Source: Eudoraea adriatica DSM 19308
Lineage (GTDB): Bacteria > Bacteroidota > Bacteroidia > Flavobacteriales > Flavobacteriaceae
Direction: 5' to 3'
Length of the DNA stretch: 64,000 nucleotides
NCBI RefSeq assembly: GCF_000382125.1
Contig: NZ_KB907548.1
Span: 62,001 to 126,000 of the forward strand
Position numbers and translations under genes: made by a program. The notes under the pieces were generated by a model. That model was given only the letters and a program-made list of their open reading frames with translations, did no database searches and had not been told where the DNA came from. Shown here piece after piece: positions 24,316-33,973 of this stretch (position 1 is its first letter; the number at the start of each line of letters is the position of its first letter).

Positions 24316-25860
24316 ATGACAAATGTCCATAAAGATTCATTGTTTGTTTTAGTTAAGTCTCTTTCCAAATCTGAAAAGAGACAATTTAAACTATATGTGG
24401 GTCGTCTTGGGGTTAATACAGATGCCAAATTTCTCGCACTTTTTAATTTACTCGATAAACTTAAGAGTTATAATGAAAAGGCCATTTTAGAGAGTGGAAT
24501 TGTAAAAAAGACGCAACTTTCTAACCTAAAAGCGCATTTGTACAAACAGATATTGGTTAGTTTAAGATTAAATCCTGTAAATCAAAATATTAGAGTTCAA
24601 ATAAGGGAGCAGTTAGATTTCGCTACTATACTTTATCAAAAAGGATTGTATAAGCAAAGCCTGAAGATTTTGGATAAAGCTAAAGGAATAGCAATAGATA
24701 ACGAAGAGAAAAATATTGCCTATGAAATAGTAGAATTGGAAAAAATTATAGAAACCCAATATATTACAAGGAGTATTCCGGACAGAGCAGATGAATTGGT
24801 TCAGCAGGCCAGGAAATTATCGGAGCAAAATGTAATGACCAGCAAACTTTCTAATTTATCCCTTCAGTTATATGGAATGATGCTTAAAGTAGGCTATGTA
24901 CGAAATGATAAAGACCTTCACCGGGTAAGGCGATATTTCTCAGATCATTTACCGGAATATTCAATTAAAGACCTTGGTTTTAGGGAGAAGCTATGGTTGT
25001 ATAAAGCCCATTTGTGGTATAGTTTTTTGATCCAGGACTTCTTATCCTGTTATAAATATGCCAGTAAATGGGTAGATCTTTTCTATGATAATAAAAAAAT
25101 GATCTATTTAAATCCTGTTTTCTTTTTGAAAGGAAATCATTATTTACTGGAATCTTTGTTTTTTGTTAAATATAGCTCACAATTTAAAGAAACACTTGAA
25201 AAGATGGAGTCTATCGTTAGTGAAAAAGACTTTTCTAAAAATGACAATATAGCATCTTTGGCTTTCCTATACATTTATTCAAATAAATTGAATCTTCATT
25301 TCCTGGAAGGTACATTTGACAAGGGATTATACCTGGTAAAAATAATTGAATATGGGATCACAAAGCATCGCGATCGCATAGACCAGCATCACATTATGAT
25401 ATTCTATTATAAAATTGCCTGCTTGTATTTTGGTGTTGGGGATAATAAAACCTGTATAAAATACCTGAAGAAGATCATTGATAACAAAAAGTTAAAGATG
25501 AGGGAAGATCTTATGTGTTTTGCAAGGGTTTTGAGTTTAGTGGCCCATTATGAGGCAGGAATGGATTATCATCTGGAGGTTCAGCTTAAAAGCACCTATA
25601 AATTTCTGCTCAAAATGAATGATCTTCAGGCTGTTCAAAAAGAAATGATTAAATTTTTAAGGAAATTAGGGGATATTTATCCACATGAATTAAAAGCAGA
25701 ATTTCAAAAACTTTATGATGAACTGAAAAAGTACGAAGATCATCCGTACGAAAAACGGGCCTTTCTTTATTTGGATATCCTCTCCTGGCTGGAAAGTCAT
25801 TTGCAAAACAAACCAGTTGGGCAAATCATTCGCGAGAAAGCCCTGGCTATTGCCCGTTGA
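24316..25860 (+). CDS. Large helical-repeat protein of unknown function
   Basis: This 514-residue cytoplasmic protein (no signal or membrane segment) is almost entirely alpha-helical. Residues about 1-90 (LFVLVKSLSKSEKRQFKLYV) read like a conserved N-terminal module that I have seen in flavobacterial hypothetical proteins. From about 95 on there are TPR-like helical pairs (LYKQSLKILDKAKGIA, MIFYYKIACLYFGVGDNKTC, TCIKYLKKIID). The protein is basic and lacks catalytic motifs. A scaffolding role is possible but is inference. The gene is divergent from leuA and has no operon partner; the stop is followed by a 91-bp gap before the convergent pseudouridine synthase. Confidence 0.8.
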   Translation: MTNVHKDSLFVLVKSLSKSEKRQFKLYVGRLGVNTDAKFLALFNLLDKLKSYNEKAILESGIVKKTQLSNLKAHLYKQILVSLRLNPVNQNIRVQIREQLDFATILYQKGLYKQSLKILDKAKGIAIDNEEKNIAYEIVELEKIIETQYITRSIPDRADELVQQARKLSEQNVMTSKLSNLSLQLYGMMLKVGYVRNDKDLHRVRRYFSDHLPEYSIKDLGFREKLWLYKAHLWYSFLIQDFLSCYKYASKWVDLFYDNKKMIYLNPVFFLKGNHYLLESLFFVKYSSQFKETLEKMESIVSEKDFSKNDNIASLAFLYIYSNKLNLHFLEGTFDKGLYLVKIIEYGITKHRDRIDQHHIMIFYYKIACLYFGVGDNKTCIKYLKKIIDNKKLKMREDLMCFARVLSLVAHYEAGMDYHLEVQLKSTYKFLLKMNDLQAVQKEMIKFLRKLGDIYPHELKAEFQKLYDELKKYEDHPYEKRAFLYLDILSWLESHLQNKPVGQIIREKALAIAR

Positions 25861-25951
25861 TTTCCGGTAAGATTATATCTTTCGTAAATCTTTTGTATTC
25901 CATAACATGAAGTTTATTTTTTAGTTGGTTTTTTCGAAATATAGCGGGTAT

Positions 25952-26650
25952 TTATGAACAGGCATCCCATACAGCATCTTCAAAGGTAGGTGCCAATATC
26001 TTAATTGTTTCCTTTTTAACAGGATGCAAAAATTCTATACTTCTTGCGTGCAGATGAATACTTCCATTTTTATTGCTTCTGTCAAAGCCATATTTCAAAT
26101 CTCCCTTAATAGGACATTTTATTGCTGCCAGTTGTGCCCGGATTTGATGATGTCTCCCGGTTTTTAAATTGATTTCCAACAAATAATAATTGTTCAGTTT
26201 TTTTAGGGTTTTATAATCTAAAATGGCTTTTTTACTATTGGGAACCTCTTTAATATGAGCATATGACTTATTCTGCCTTGTGTTTCTGACCATCCAGTGC
26301 TCCAGTGTTCCCTGTTCATTTTCGGGCTGATTTTTTACAATTGCCCAATATGTTTTTTTTGCTTCTTTTTTTGAGAATAATTCGTTTAACCTGGATAGTG
26401 CTTTCGAAGTTCTTGCAAATATTACGATACCAGAGGTAGGTCTGTCTATTCGGTGAACTACACCTAAAAAAACTTTCCCCGGCTTATTATGCTTTTTTTT
26501 AATGTATTGTTTAACAATTTCACTCAGAGGAATATCACCTGTTTTATCACCCTGAACTATATCGCCAGGCCTCTTATTAATGACAATTATATGGTTATCC
26601 TCATATAATACCAGAAGATTTTGTGAATTGGTCTTGGTTCTCTTGTCCAC
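25952..26650 (-). CDS. RluA-family pseudouridine synthase
   Basis: An RNA pseudouridine synthase of 232 residues. The family signature GVVHRIDRPTSGIVIFAR holds the catalytic Asp69; NLKTGRHHQIRAQLA is the second conserved motif, and ILYEDN-like LVLYEDNHIIVINKRPG starts the domain. No S4 domain precedes it, so it resembles the short RluA/TruC type; whether it modifies rRNA or tRNA cannot be told. The start is a GTG, forced by the lack of any other in-frame start before the conserved YEDN strand. It lies 5 bp after panB and so is probably co-transcribed with it, an arrangement common in flavobacteria without known functional meaning. Confidence 0.94.
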   Translation of the reverse strand: MDKRTKTNSQNLLVLYEDNHIIVINKRPGDIVQGDKTGDIPLSEIVKQYIKKKHNKPGKVFLGVVHRIDRPTSGIVIFARTSKALSRLNELFSKKEAKKTYWAIVKNQPENEQGTLEHWMVRNTRQNKSYAHIKEVPNSKKAILDYKTLKKLNNYYLLEINLKTGRHHQIRAQLAAIKCPIKGDLKYGFDRSNKNGSIHLHARSIEFLHPVKKETIKILAPTFEDAVWDACS

Positions 26651-26655
26651 TAATT

Positions 26656-27474
26656 TTAATATTGCTCATCATCACTTGGGAAATCCTGGCTTTTCACATC
26701 GCTTACATAGCGAGAAATAGCATTTCCCATGTCCTCATAAAGATTCATGTATCTGCGCAAAAATCGGGGATTGAATTCATGCGTCATGCCAAGAAGATCA
26801 TGGATAACCAATACCTGACCATCCGCAAATTTGCCACCGCCTATTCCGATAGTTGGTATGGAGATCTTTTCCGATACTTTTTTGGTTAACAATGCAGGTA
26901 TCTTTTCAAGGACAATTGCAAAACAGCCAAGTTTCTCAAGAATTTCTGCATCTTCCAGTAGTTTTTCTGCTTCATCCTTTTCTTTGGCCCTTACAGTATA
27001 AGTACCAAATTTATAAATGGCCTGTGGCGTCAATCCAAGATGCCCCATGACCGGTATACCGGCATTCAGGATACGTTTTACCGATTCTTTAATTTCAACA
27101 CCTCCTTCAACCTTTACGGCATGAGCACCACTTTCTTTCATAATTCTAATAGCAGACCGAAGAGCTTCCTTGGGATCACTCTGATAACTTCCGAAAGGAA
27201 GATCAACTACTACCAAAGCCCTGTTTACTGCTCTTATAACAGAAGAGGCATGGTATATCATCTGATCGAGGGTTATAGGCAAGGTGGTCTCATGACCCGC
27301 CATGACATTACTCGCAGAATCACCAACCAATATGACGTCGACTTGGGCATCGTCCACAATTTTTGCCATAGAATAATCATAAGCAGTTAACATGGAAATT
27401 TTCTCTCCCTGCTTTTTCATTTCTATTAAGGATTTTACGGTGACTCTTTTGAATTCTTTTTTCGAAACAGACAT
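26656..27474 (-). CDS. panB: 3-methyl-2-oxobutanoate hydroxymethyltransferase
   Basis: PanB (EC 2.1.2.11) transfers a hydroxymethyl group from 5,10-methylene-THF to 2-oxoisovalerate, the first step of pantothenate and coenzyme A synthesis; the substrate is shared with leuA nearby. The 272-residue protein has the expected motifs: [36 protein letters not shown] with metal-binding Asp, [29 protein letters not shown], and [21 protein letters not shown]. The ATG at 27474 gives a standard N-terminus. It is the first gene of the panB-pseudouridine synthase operon. panC and panD are not in the window. Confidence 0.97.
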   Translation of the reverse strand: MSVSKKEFKRVTVKSLIEMKKQGEKISMLTAYDYSMAKIVDDAQVDVILVGDSASNVMAGHETTLPITLDQMIYHASSVIRAVNRALVVVDLPFGSYQSDPKEALRSAIRIMKESGAHAVKVEGGVEIKESVKRILNAGIPVMGHLGLTPQAIYKFGTYTVRAKEKDEAEKLLEDAEILEKLGCFAIVLEKIPALLTKKVSEKISIPTIGIGGGKFADGQVLVIHDLLGMTHEFNPRFLRRYMNLYEDMGNAISRYVSDVKSQDFPSDDEQY

Positions 27475-27584
27475 GGCTTTACTTTTGGCGAGTTAAATGT
27501 AAGGAGTTTTGTTCAATTGATAGGAGTAAGCTGCAGTGTTTAAATAATTCCTTACTTTGGTTCAGAATTTAGAACCATTGAAAA

Positions 27585-28040
27585 ATGAGAGTATTATTAG
27601 GTTTATTGTTGATTTTTAGTTTCGAAACAGTAAATGCCCAGGATAATGAAAAAGAGGAAGTGAAGAAGACGGTTCAAATGTTTTTTGATGGATTTCACAA
27701 GCAGGATTCAATCCTTATTAAAAGCACAACCAGCCCCGAAATAATTTTGCAAACCATTGGCCACAATAAAGATGGAATAAGTGTAGTTAAGACCTCAGAT
27801 TTCAGCGATTTCCTAAAGGCAATAATTAGTATTCCCGATTCTACAAAATTTCAGGAAAAATTACTTTCCTATCAAATTAAGGTGGATGGAAGTATGGCCA
27901 ATGCCTGGACTCCCTACGAATTCCTGATCAATGACTCATTGAGTCATTGTGGAGTAAATTCATTTCAACTGCACAAACAAGACGGTACCTGGAAGATTAT
28001 TTATCTTATAGATACCAGACGACGACAGAACTGCAACTAG
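27585..28040 (+). CDS. Secreted NTF2-like (SnoaL/DUF4440-type) protein
   Basis: A 151-residue exported protein: signal peptide (VLLGLLLIFSFETVNAQ, cleavage after residue 18) and a cone-shaped NTF2-like fold, seen in the opening helix EVKKTVQMFFDGFHKQD, the strands NAWTPYEFLIND and SFQLHKQDGTWKIIYLIDTRR. The two cysteines near the end (HCGVN and the C-terminal NCN) could be disulfide-bonded. Members of this fold include steroid isomerases and nuclease-associated proteins but most are uncharacterised; no catalytic set is recognisable. The gene stands alone between panB and dnaK. Confidence 0.85.
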   Translation: MRVLLGLLLIFSFETVNAQDNEKEEVKKTVQMFFDGFHKQDSILIKSTTSPEIILQTIGHNKDGISVVKTSDFSDFLKAIISIPDSTKFQEKLLSYQIKVDGSMANAWTPYEFLINDSLSHCGVNSFQLHKQDGTWKIIYLIDTRRRQNCN

Positions 28041-28218
28041 AATAAAAATATTTTTTCATCCGAATTTCAACCCCTGTTATTGTACTTATAAATAAGGGGC
28101 TGGTCATAGTTAACTACTTTAGTAATGACATCCTGTCAGTTTTTCCCTGTTGGCATACTGTTTGTCATTTAGATTAGCATTAAACTATAGATAAATATTA
28201 ACGTATAAAATAAAATAG

Positions 28219-30126
28219 ATGAGCAAGATTATAGGAATAGATTTAGGAACAACGAACTCCTGCGTTTCCGTAATGGAAGGCAATGAGCCGGTTGTAATAC
28301 CCAATGCAGAAGGTAAGCGCACTACACCTTCTGTAGTTGCATTTGTAGAAGGAGGTGAAATCAAAGTTGGGGATCCTGCAAAAAGACAGGCAGTGACAAA
28401 CCCAAAAAACACTATATATTCCATTAAACGTTTTATGGGGAATAAATTCTCAGAGTGTCAAAAGGAAATTGACAGGGTACCCTATAAGGTCGCAAAAGGA
28501 GATAACAATACACCAAGAGTAGATATTGATGGACGTTTGTATACGCCTCAGGAGATTTCGGCAATGGTGCTGCAAAAAATGAAGAAAACTGCTGAAGATT
28601 ATTTAGGGCAGTCTGTTACTTCTGCTGTAATTACAGTTCCCGCTTATTTTAATGACGCTCAAAGACAGGCAACTAAGGAGGCAGGAGAAATTGCAGGACT
28701 TAAAGTAGAAAGAATTATCAACGAACCCACAGCAGCTTCATTAGCTTATGGATTGGATAAAAAACACAAGGATCAGAAAATTGTAGTATTCGATTTCGGT
28801 GGAGGTACGCATGATGTTTCTATTTTAGAATTAGGGGATGGCGTTTTTGAAGTACTTTCAACAGATGGCGATACACATTTGGGAGGAGATGATGTTGATC
28901 AAAAAGTTATTGACTGGTTGGCAGATGAATTCAATAAGACCGAGAGCATTGACCTGAGAAAAGATCCAATGGCATTGCAAAGATTACGTGAGGCAGCGGA
29001 AAAAGCAAAAATTGAATTGTCTACCTCCGCACAAACCGAAATTAATCTTCCATATGTCACTGCTACAGCCTCAGGACCAAAGCACCTTGTTGTTACACTG
29101 ACACGTTCGAAATTTGAACAATTGATTGCTGATTTAGTTAAAAGAACTATTAAGCCTTGTGAAACAGCTTTAAAAGCAGCAGGACTTTCGAAAAGTGATA
29201 TTGATGAAATTATTTTAGTTGGCGGATCTACAAGGATTCCGGCAGTTCAGGAAGCTGTTGAGAAATTCTTTGGAAAAAAGCCATCTAAAGGAGTAAATCC
29301 TGATGAGGTTGTAGCTGTTGGAGCTGCCATCCAGGGAGGAGTACTTACAGGGGACGTTAAAGATGTCTTGTTGTTGGATGTTACGCCATTATCTCTCGGA
29401 ATTGAGACTATGGGAGGCGTAATGACCAAATTAATTGAGTCTAATACAACTATTCCAACAAAAAAATCACAGGTATTTTCTACGGCAGCAGATAATCAGC
29501 CATCAGTTGAGATCCATGTTTTACAGGGAGAAAGACCTATGGCTACAGATAATAAAACCATTGGAAGATTCCACCTGGATGGTATTCCACCTGCCCAGAG
29601 AGGAGTGCCTCAAATTGAAGTAACCTTTGATATTGATGCAAATGGTATAATTAAGGTGTCCGCTACTGACAAGGCTACAAATAAGACCCAGGATATCAGA
29701 ATTGAAGCTTCTTCCGGACTTACGGAAGAGGAAATCAGCAAAATGAAAGCAGAGGCCGAAGCTAATGCCGAATCAGATAAAAAAGCAAAGGAAACTGCTG
29801 ATAAAATGAATGAGGCCGATAGTATGATATTCCAGACTGAGAAGCAATTAACCGAGTTTGGAGATAAATTATCGGAAGACAAGAAAAAGCCCATTGAAGA
29901 TGCCCTGGCAGAACTTAAAACCGCCTATGAAGGTAAAGATGTTGAAGTAATAACCACTGCATTGGAGAAAATAAATGAGGCCTGGAAAGTTGCTTCTGAA
30001 GAAATGTATAAGGCCCAGGCTGAAGCTCAGCAGGCCGGAGCATCACCTAATGGTGAAGAGACTGCTTCTGAAGATTCAAAAGAAGGAGATAATGTCGAAG
30101 ATGTAGATTTTGAAGAAGTAAAATAA
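28219..30126 (+). CDS. dnaK: Molecular chaperone DnaK (Hsp70)
   Basis: Hsp70 chaperone of 635 residues. The ATPase domain (about 1-385) shows [16 protein letters not shown], the phosphate loop [17 protein letters not shown], and [13 protein letters not shown]; the substrate domain begins [19 protein letters not shown]; the lid and the acidic tail end EDVDFEEVK. One small difference is His where Phe is usual in GGGTFDVS. It stands alone: grpE and dnaJ are not adjacent. No CIRCE element is visible in the 178-bp upstream gap. A terminator follows 20 bp downstream. Confidence 0.99.
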   Translation: MSKIIGIDLGTTNSCVSVMEGNEPVVIPNAEGKRTTPSVVAFVEGGEIKVGDPAKRQAVTNPKNTIYSIKRFMGNKFSECQKEIDRVPYKVAKGDNNTPRVDIDGRLYTPQEISAMVLQKMKKTAEDYLGQSVTSAVITVPAYFNDAQRQATKEAGEIAGLKVERIINEPTAASLAYGLDKKHKDQKIVVFDFGGGTHDVSILELGDGVFEVLSTDGDTHLGGDDVDQKVIDWLADEFNKTESIDLRKDPMALQRLREAAEKAKIELSTSAQTEINLPYVTATASGPKHLVVTLTRSKFEQLIADLVKRTIKPCETALKAAGLSKSDIDEIILVGGSTRIPAVQEAVEKFFGKKPSKGVNPDEVVAVGAAIQGGVLTGDVKDVLLLDVTPLSLGIETMGGVMTKLIESNTTIPTKKSQVFSTAADNQPSVEIHVLQGERPMATDNKTIGRFHLDGIPPAQRGVPQIEVTFDIDANGIIKVSATDKATNKTQDIRIEASSGLTEEEISKMKAEAEANAESDKKAKETADKMNEADSMIFQTEKQLTEFGDKLSEDKKKPIEDALAELKTAYEGKDVEVITTALEKINEAWKVASEEMYKAQAEAQQAGASPNGEETASEDSKEGDNVEDVDFEEVK

Positions 30127-30146
30127 AGAATAAATTAAGTAGGTTT

Positions 30147-30176
30147 AAAGGGCGGTTTTACCGCCCTTTTTTATTT
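30147..30176 (+). terminator. Rho-independent terminator of dnaK
   Basis: AAAGGGCGG-TTTTA-CCGCCCTTTT makes a GC-rich hairpin (GGGCGG/CCGCCC) followed by TTTTTTATTTT. It lies about 20 bp after the dnaK stop. Confidence 0.92.
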
Positions 30177-30228
30177 TCGGCAGGCTATTTGTTTCATGTT
30201 AAAGTATAAAAGAAGTAATTTTGTTTCA

Positions 30229-31173
30229 ATGCAAAAAAACGATACTACTTTCATTCTGCGATTACTATTGGTAATAGGACTTTTATTATTGCCTGATAAA
30301 ACTTTTACCCAGGAACCCCAAATCTTTACCTTAAAAGATTTTGACCTTAGGGGAAATGTAAAGTCGTGCCTGGTCATTACAGATTATGGCAAAGAAGAAT
30401 TCGAATTCAACAGGGAAGATTTACTTACCAAAAATGTAACCCGCTATAACGATTCGGATTATGACATCACGTATTACAAATATGCAGGAGGGCAGTTGAT
30501 GGAAAAGCGTGATGAGATTTATCGGGAAGGGGAGTTTGATAAGCAGACTTCAATTGCACATTTTTATGAAGTAGATACTTCCGGCACTAAAAAGGTTTCA
30601 GAAAAAATTATTTCTTATAGCGGTGATGTCCTGGATATTTATGAATATTCTTATGATGAGGATGGAAATCTTGTAAAAATTATAAGATCCAACAATAAAG
30701 GCTTAGATGAGACAAATATTGAATATAACACATATCAGGGCGAAACAACCATAACCTATTTATTGAACGGCGTACTTCTTAAATCAATAAGAACTTCTTT
30801 TAGAAAAAATAGAAAGGGCGCTAAGGAGAAGATAGTTTTGACAAAAGGATTCATTGAAGGAGTTCCTGATAGTGCACAAGAGAAGATATATGATACAGAG
30901 GACAAATTGATATCGCTGAAGGAATTCAACTACGATGAAATTAAAAAGTCATTTGTTGCCAATAAGTTTATAAACTATACTTATGATGACACAGGCTTAC
31001 TTTCCAGGGAGGTTGAAAAAAATGACAAATCTGTAAACACCAAAGATTATATCTACCAGTTTGATGGTACGGAAGATGGTAATTGGGTAAAAAAGATAAT
31101 TACACCAAAAAACCTTTTTACAACTCGGAGTATTAGCTATTATAAGGATGAAAAAATTAAAATAGAGGAGTAG
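30229..31173 (+). CDS. Secreted protein with YD/RHS-like repeats
   Basis: A 314-residue exported protein; the ATG at 30229 is chosen because it gives a compact signal peptide (RLLLVIGLLLLPDKTFTQ), although an in-frame ATG exists 33 bp upstream. The mature part repeats a pattern of Tyr-Asp-x-x-Gly-x-Leu turns (YSYDEDGNLVKIIR, YTYDDTGLLSREVEK, YKYAGGQLMEK), resembling the beta-strand units of RHS/YD proteins. It lacks the core and the toxin domain of true RHS proteins and is much shorter. It is preceded by the dnaK terminator and is convergent with the acetyltransferase gene 5 bp away. Function is unknown. Confidence 0.75.
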   Translation: MQKNDTTFILRLLLVIGLLLLPDKTFTQEPQIFTLKDFDLRGNVKSCLVITDYGKEEFEFNREDLLTKNVTRYNDSDYDITYYKYAGGQLMEKRDEIYREGEFDKQTSIAHFYEVDTSGTKKVSEKIISYSGDVLDIYEYSYDEDGNLVKIIRSNNKGLDETNIEYNTYQGETTITYLLNGVLLKSIRTSFRKNRKGAKEKIVLTKGFIEGVPDSAQEKIYDTEDKLISLKEFNYDEIKKSFVANKFINYTYDDTGLLSREVEKNDKSVNTKDYIYQFDGTEDGNWVKKIITPKNLFTTRSISYYKDEKIKIEE

Positions 31174-31178
31174 AAACA

Positions 31179-31745
31179 CTAATCACCAGAGAGCTCAATT
31201 TTACCCCATTCATTTTTTAGAATCCCATAAACACAGGTGTTCCTTTTAAAACCATCAAGCAAAAAAACATTTTTTCGAAGAATTCCTTCCAGAACTGCCC
31301 CCAGCTTTTCTACGGCTTTTCGGGATTGCATGTTGCGCTCGTCAATCCGGAAGGTAATTTTCTCAAAACCAAGCTTGTCGAAAGCATGGTTAATTAGCAG
31401 ATGTTTCATTTCGGAATTAAGACCGGTACCCTGAAACTTTTTACCTATCCACGTAGAACCAATTTCCAATACCTTATTAGTGAAATCAATATTCATATAT
31501 CTCGTGCAGCCGGCAAAGGCCCCGACTTTTTTATCATAAATAATAAAGGGCATGGAGGATTTTTTTTTCTGTTGATCAAGAGCAGTCTTAACATAATTTT
31601 CAAGCGCAGTTGGAGATGCTATATCAGAAGGGGAATATTGAATAAGTTTATGCTCCGTAGCTACAAACCGTAAATTTGTATAATTATCCAGGGTAAGCGG
31701 TGAGAGTCTTACCCGGTCATTTTCCAGAATGGTAGATGTTATCAT
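31179..31745 (-). CDS. GNAT N-acetyltransferase, RimJ/RimL type
   Basis: A 188-residue acetyl-CoA-dependent N-acetyltransferase. The sequence matches the RimJ/RimL branch: NDRVRLSPLTLDNYTNLR at the N-terminus, EIGSTWIGKKFQGTGLNSEMK carrying the acetyl-CoA loop Q-G-T-G, and EKITFRIDERNMQSRKAVEKLGAV, typical of protein or small-molecule N-acetyltransferases. The start overlaps the stop of the upstream alpha/beta hydrolase by 4 bp (ATGA), so they are coupled. The substrate cannot be deduced. Confidence 0.9.
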   Translation of the reverse strand: MITSTILENDRVRLSPLTLDNYTNLRFVATEHKLIQYSPSDIASPTALENYVKTALDQQKKKSSMPFIIYDKKVGAFAGCTRYMNIDFTNKVLEIGSTWIGKKFQGTGLNSEMKHLLINHAFDKLGFEKITFRIDERNMQSRKAVEKLGAVLEGILRKNVFLLDGFKRNTCVYGILKNEWGKIELSGD

Positions 31746-32392
31746 TTTATCAAATCATTAATAAGCTCTTTTTTAATTATATGCCCTCCATCAAAAATAT
31801 GCTCATTTGCCCTTCCATTAAATATTACCCGGCTTTTTTCTCTCTCAATGGATAAGCGTTCCTTTGTAATATATTCATCTTTATCGCCAATAACAATGGC
31901 TATCTGAGTAGTCGAACTTAAATGTGCAAAATCGTTTGAGTTTAGTTCATCCGGGATACCCCCGGCATATAGAACCAGTTGATTGCATTTAATCTTACGT
32001 TGCACCACCCATCGTGTTGCCATGGAAACTCCCTGGGAGAATCCGAATATAATTAGGTTGTGGGTGGCGAGAATCGACTCCTTTTCCAATATAGCATCAA
32101 GATAGTTGAGGTTATTGTTTATTTCAATTTTAGTATTTTCTTTTGTCAGCCAGCTTGCACCCACATGTTTAAAAGAATTATTCATATAATATTTGGAAGG
32201 AGCCTGTGGGGCAATAATATAATTTTCAACCGGATCTAGTTCGTCAAAATATTTCAGGAAATATTTGCTCAAATATCCCATCCCGTGGAAAACTATCCAA
32301 ACATTTTTTGTTTCTTTTGTAAACTCGTTTAATGTTTCATAGGTGTTTGTACTTTGATACCTGACAGATTTTTCGAAAGGTTTCTTACCCAT
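31742..32392 (-). CDS. Alpha/beta hydrolase, phospholipase/carboxylesterase type
   Basis: A 216-residue cytoplasmic serine hydrolase of the carboxylesterase/YpfH-like group. The oxyanion-hole strand is VWIVFHGMGYLS, the nucleophile elbow is IIFGFSQGVSMATR (G-F-S-Q-G), the acid lies in VIGDKDEYITKE and the catalytic His in DGGHIIKKEL. The lid region is short. It is the first gene of a two-gene unit with the acetyltransferase and is divergent from the thioesterase/men genes, with only 58 bp between starts. Confidence 0.88.
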   Translation of the reverse strand: MGKKPFEKSVRYQSTNTYETLNEFTKETKNVWIVFHGMGYLSKYFLKYFDELDPVENYIIAPQAPSKYYMNNSFKHVGASWLTKENTKIEINNNLNYLDAILEKESILATHNLIIFGFSQGVSMATRWVVQRKIKCNQLVLYAGGIPDELNSNDFAHLSSTTQIAIVIGDKDEYITKERLSIEREKSRVIFNGRANEHIFDGGHIIKKELINDLIK

Positions 32393-32450
32393 ATTATTTC
32401 AATTGTTATTAGTTGTATTTGAATGCTTAATTTTACGCAAAATTTTTTCT

Positions 32451-32873
32451 ATGAACGAATACAAGGACAAAATACTTAAGGTTTGTAACGACATCCGTAA
32501 AAATACTTTAATGGAGACTCTCGAAATTGAATATATTGATGTGGGTGAAAACTATCTGGTGGCTAAAATGCCTGTAAATTCCAGGGTTCATCAGCCAGAT
32601 GGCATCTTGCATGGAGGTGCTACTATTGCTCTGGCTGAAAGTGTAGGGAGTGCTGCCTCTTATGTATTTCTCGATGCTCAAAAAGTTATTGTACGGGGCA
32701 TCGAAATATCGGCAAATCACCTGCGGAGTATAAGTGATGGAGAAGTATTCGCAAGAGCCACAATCATTCATAATGGAAGAACCACCCAATTGTGGGACAT
32801 TAGAATAACTGACAGGGAAGATAACCTTATTTCATTGTGCAAGCTAACCACTATTTCCCTACCAAGAGCATAA
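32451..32873 (+). CDS. Hotdog thioesterase, PaaI family, candidate DHNA-CoA thioesterase
   Basis: A 140-residue hotdog-fold thioesterase. The ATG at 32451 gives the standard family N-terminus; upstream in-frame starts belong to the intergenic region. The motif HQPDGILHGGATIALAESVGSAAS contains the catalytic-type HGG-x-x-x-x-x-AES, as in MenI/YdiI. The position 1 bp upstream of menF argues that it hydrolyses 1,4-dihydroxy-2-naphthoyl-CoA, the thioesterase step of menaquinone synthesis. That assignment rests on context; other PaaI proteins act on phenylacetyl-CoA-type or aroyl-CoA substrates. Confidence 0.9.
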   Translation: MNEYKDKILKVCNDIRKNTLMETLEIEYIDVGENYLVAKMPVNSRVHQPDGILHGGATIALAESVGSAASYVFLDAQKVIVRGIEISANHLRSISDGEVFARATIIHNGRTTQLWDIRITDREDNLISLCKLTTISLPRA

Positions 32874-32874
32874 T

Positions 32875-33924
32875 ATGTTTCAGGAACACCTTGGCATTAT
32901 AGAAGAACACTTGAAAAGTGAACTACCTTTTGTTGCCTATAGGAAACCCAAAACCAATGAGGTTATATCAATTCTCCAAAATGATTCAACGCTGCATCGT
33001 ATACATGATTTTAACGAGACAGGTTTTGTTTTCGCACCTTACAATAAAAAGGCTACTGCGGTTCTAATTCTTCCCGATAAAGTCCTTTCGCATGAATATC
33101 AGCTAAAGGAATTTGAGTACAATACGGGTAGCTTTCCGAAAATCTCCGAAGAAGACAAAATATACCACATAGAAATAGTAAAAAAAGGGATTAAAAAAAT
33201 AAGAAATAATAAATTGGAAAAGGTAGTGCTGTCCAGAAAGATAGTGGTTCCCAATCAATCTTCACCTATTAATATCTTTCGAAAAGTCCTCGATGCTTAT
33301 CCTGATGCCTTTTGTTATTTCTGGTACCATCCAAAAATTGGTCTCTGGATAGGTGCTACTCCTGAATTGCTATTGCATAAACAAAATACCACTTTGGATA
33401 CTGTCTCTCTTGCCGGTACAACAAAGAATACAACCAAAGATATTCCTATGTGGGGTCAAAAAGAATTTGAGGAACAGGAAATGGTTACCCGGCATATAGT
33501 TCAACGGCTCAGGAGTTGCGTCTCTGACTTGTCAATTGGCAAAGTAACTTCGGTAAGAGCAGGTAATTTATGGCACCTTAAGACTAAAATTTGGGGAACA
33601 ATTCGCGATTTGGAATTAGAAAAAATAATTCAGGCATTGCATCCAACACCTGCTATTTGTGGACTTCCTGTCAGTGAGGCAGAAAGATTCATTAACAAAT
33701 ATGAGAATTATGACCGGGAATTTTATTCCGGATTTTTAGGAGAACTAAATATGGGTACGGACAAAAACACGCACCTCTTTGTAAACCTCCGGTGCATGCA
33801 ACTAAAAGGTAATTCTGCCTTTCTTTATGTAGGAGGGGGCATAACATCTGCTTCTAATGCACAGCAAGAGTGGATGGAAACTGTTCATAAAAGCGAAACC
33901 ATGCTAAATATGATATTTAATTAG
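32875..33924 (+). CDS. menF: Isochorismate synthase (menaquinone pathway)
   Basis: This enzyme (EC 5.4.4.2) converts chorismate to isochorismate to open menaquinone synthesis. At 349 residues it is the short form. The chorismate-binding domain shows LEKVVLSRKIVV, FCYFWYHPKIGLWIGATPELLL, SLAGTTKN, LHPTPAICGLP, and the C-terminal Glu-rich motif ...GGGITSASNAQQEW (metal-binding). It sits between the hotdog thioesterase (1 bp) and menD (about 50 bp), and the context makes menaquinone rather than siderophore the likely pathway. Confidence 0.95.
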   Translation: MFQEHLGIIEEHLKSELPFVAYRKPKTNEVISILQNDSTLHRIHDFNETGFVFAPYNKKATAVLILPDKVLSHEYQLKEFEYNTGSFPKISEEDKIYHIEIVKKGIKKIRNNKLEKVVLSRKIVVPNQSSPINIFRKVLDAYPDAFCYFWYHPKIGLWIGATPELLLHKQNTTLDTVSLAGTTKNTTKDIPMWGQKEFEEQEMVTRHIVQRLRSCVSDLSIGKVTSVRAGNLWHLKTKIWGTIRDLELEKIIQALHPTPAICGLPVSEAERFINKYENYDREFYSGFLGELNMGTDKNTHLFVNLRCMQLKGNSAFLYVGGGITSASNAQQEWMETVHKSETMLNMIFN

Positions 33925-33933
33925 GTTAATTCA

Positions 33934-33965
33934 TTGGATTTACAAAAAGTTCCGTCGTATTTTTG
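33934..33965 (+). promoter_or_regulatory. Internal promoter in front of menD
   Basis: TTG at 33934-33936 and TATTTTTG at 33958-33965 are 21 bp apart, a full match to the -33/-7 consensus. The expected start (about 33971) lies only a few bases before the menD ATG at 33974, so transcripts from it would be nearly leaderless. Confidence 0.6.
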
Positions 33966-33973
33966 TGGTGCCT

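Noticed and set aside
28041-28218. CIRCE or other heat-shock operator upstream of dnaK
   Set aside because: No TTAGCACTC/GAGTGCTAA repeat is present and no consensus -7 box could be placed with certainty.
32875-33924. Isochorismate synthase as part of a siderophore pathway
   Set aside because: It is followed by menD and preceded by a PaaI thioesterase; no entB/dhb genes are present.
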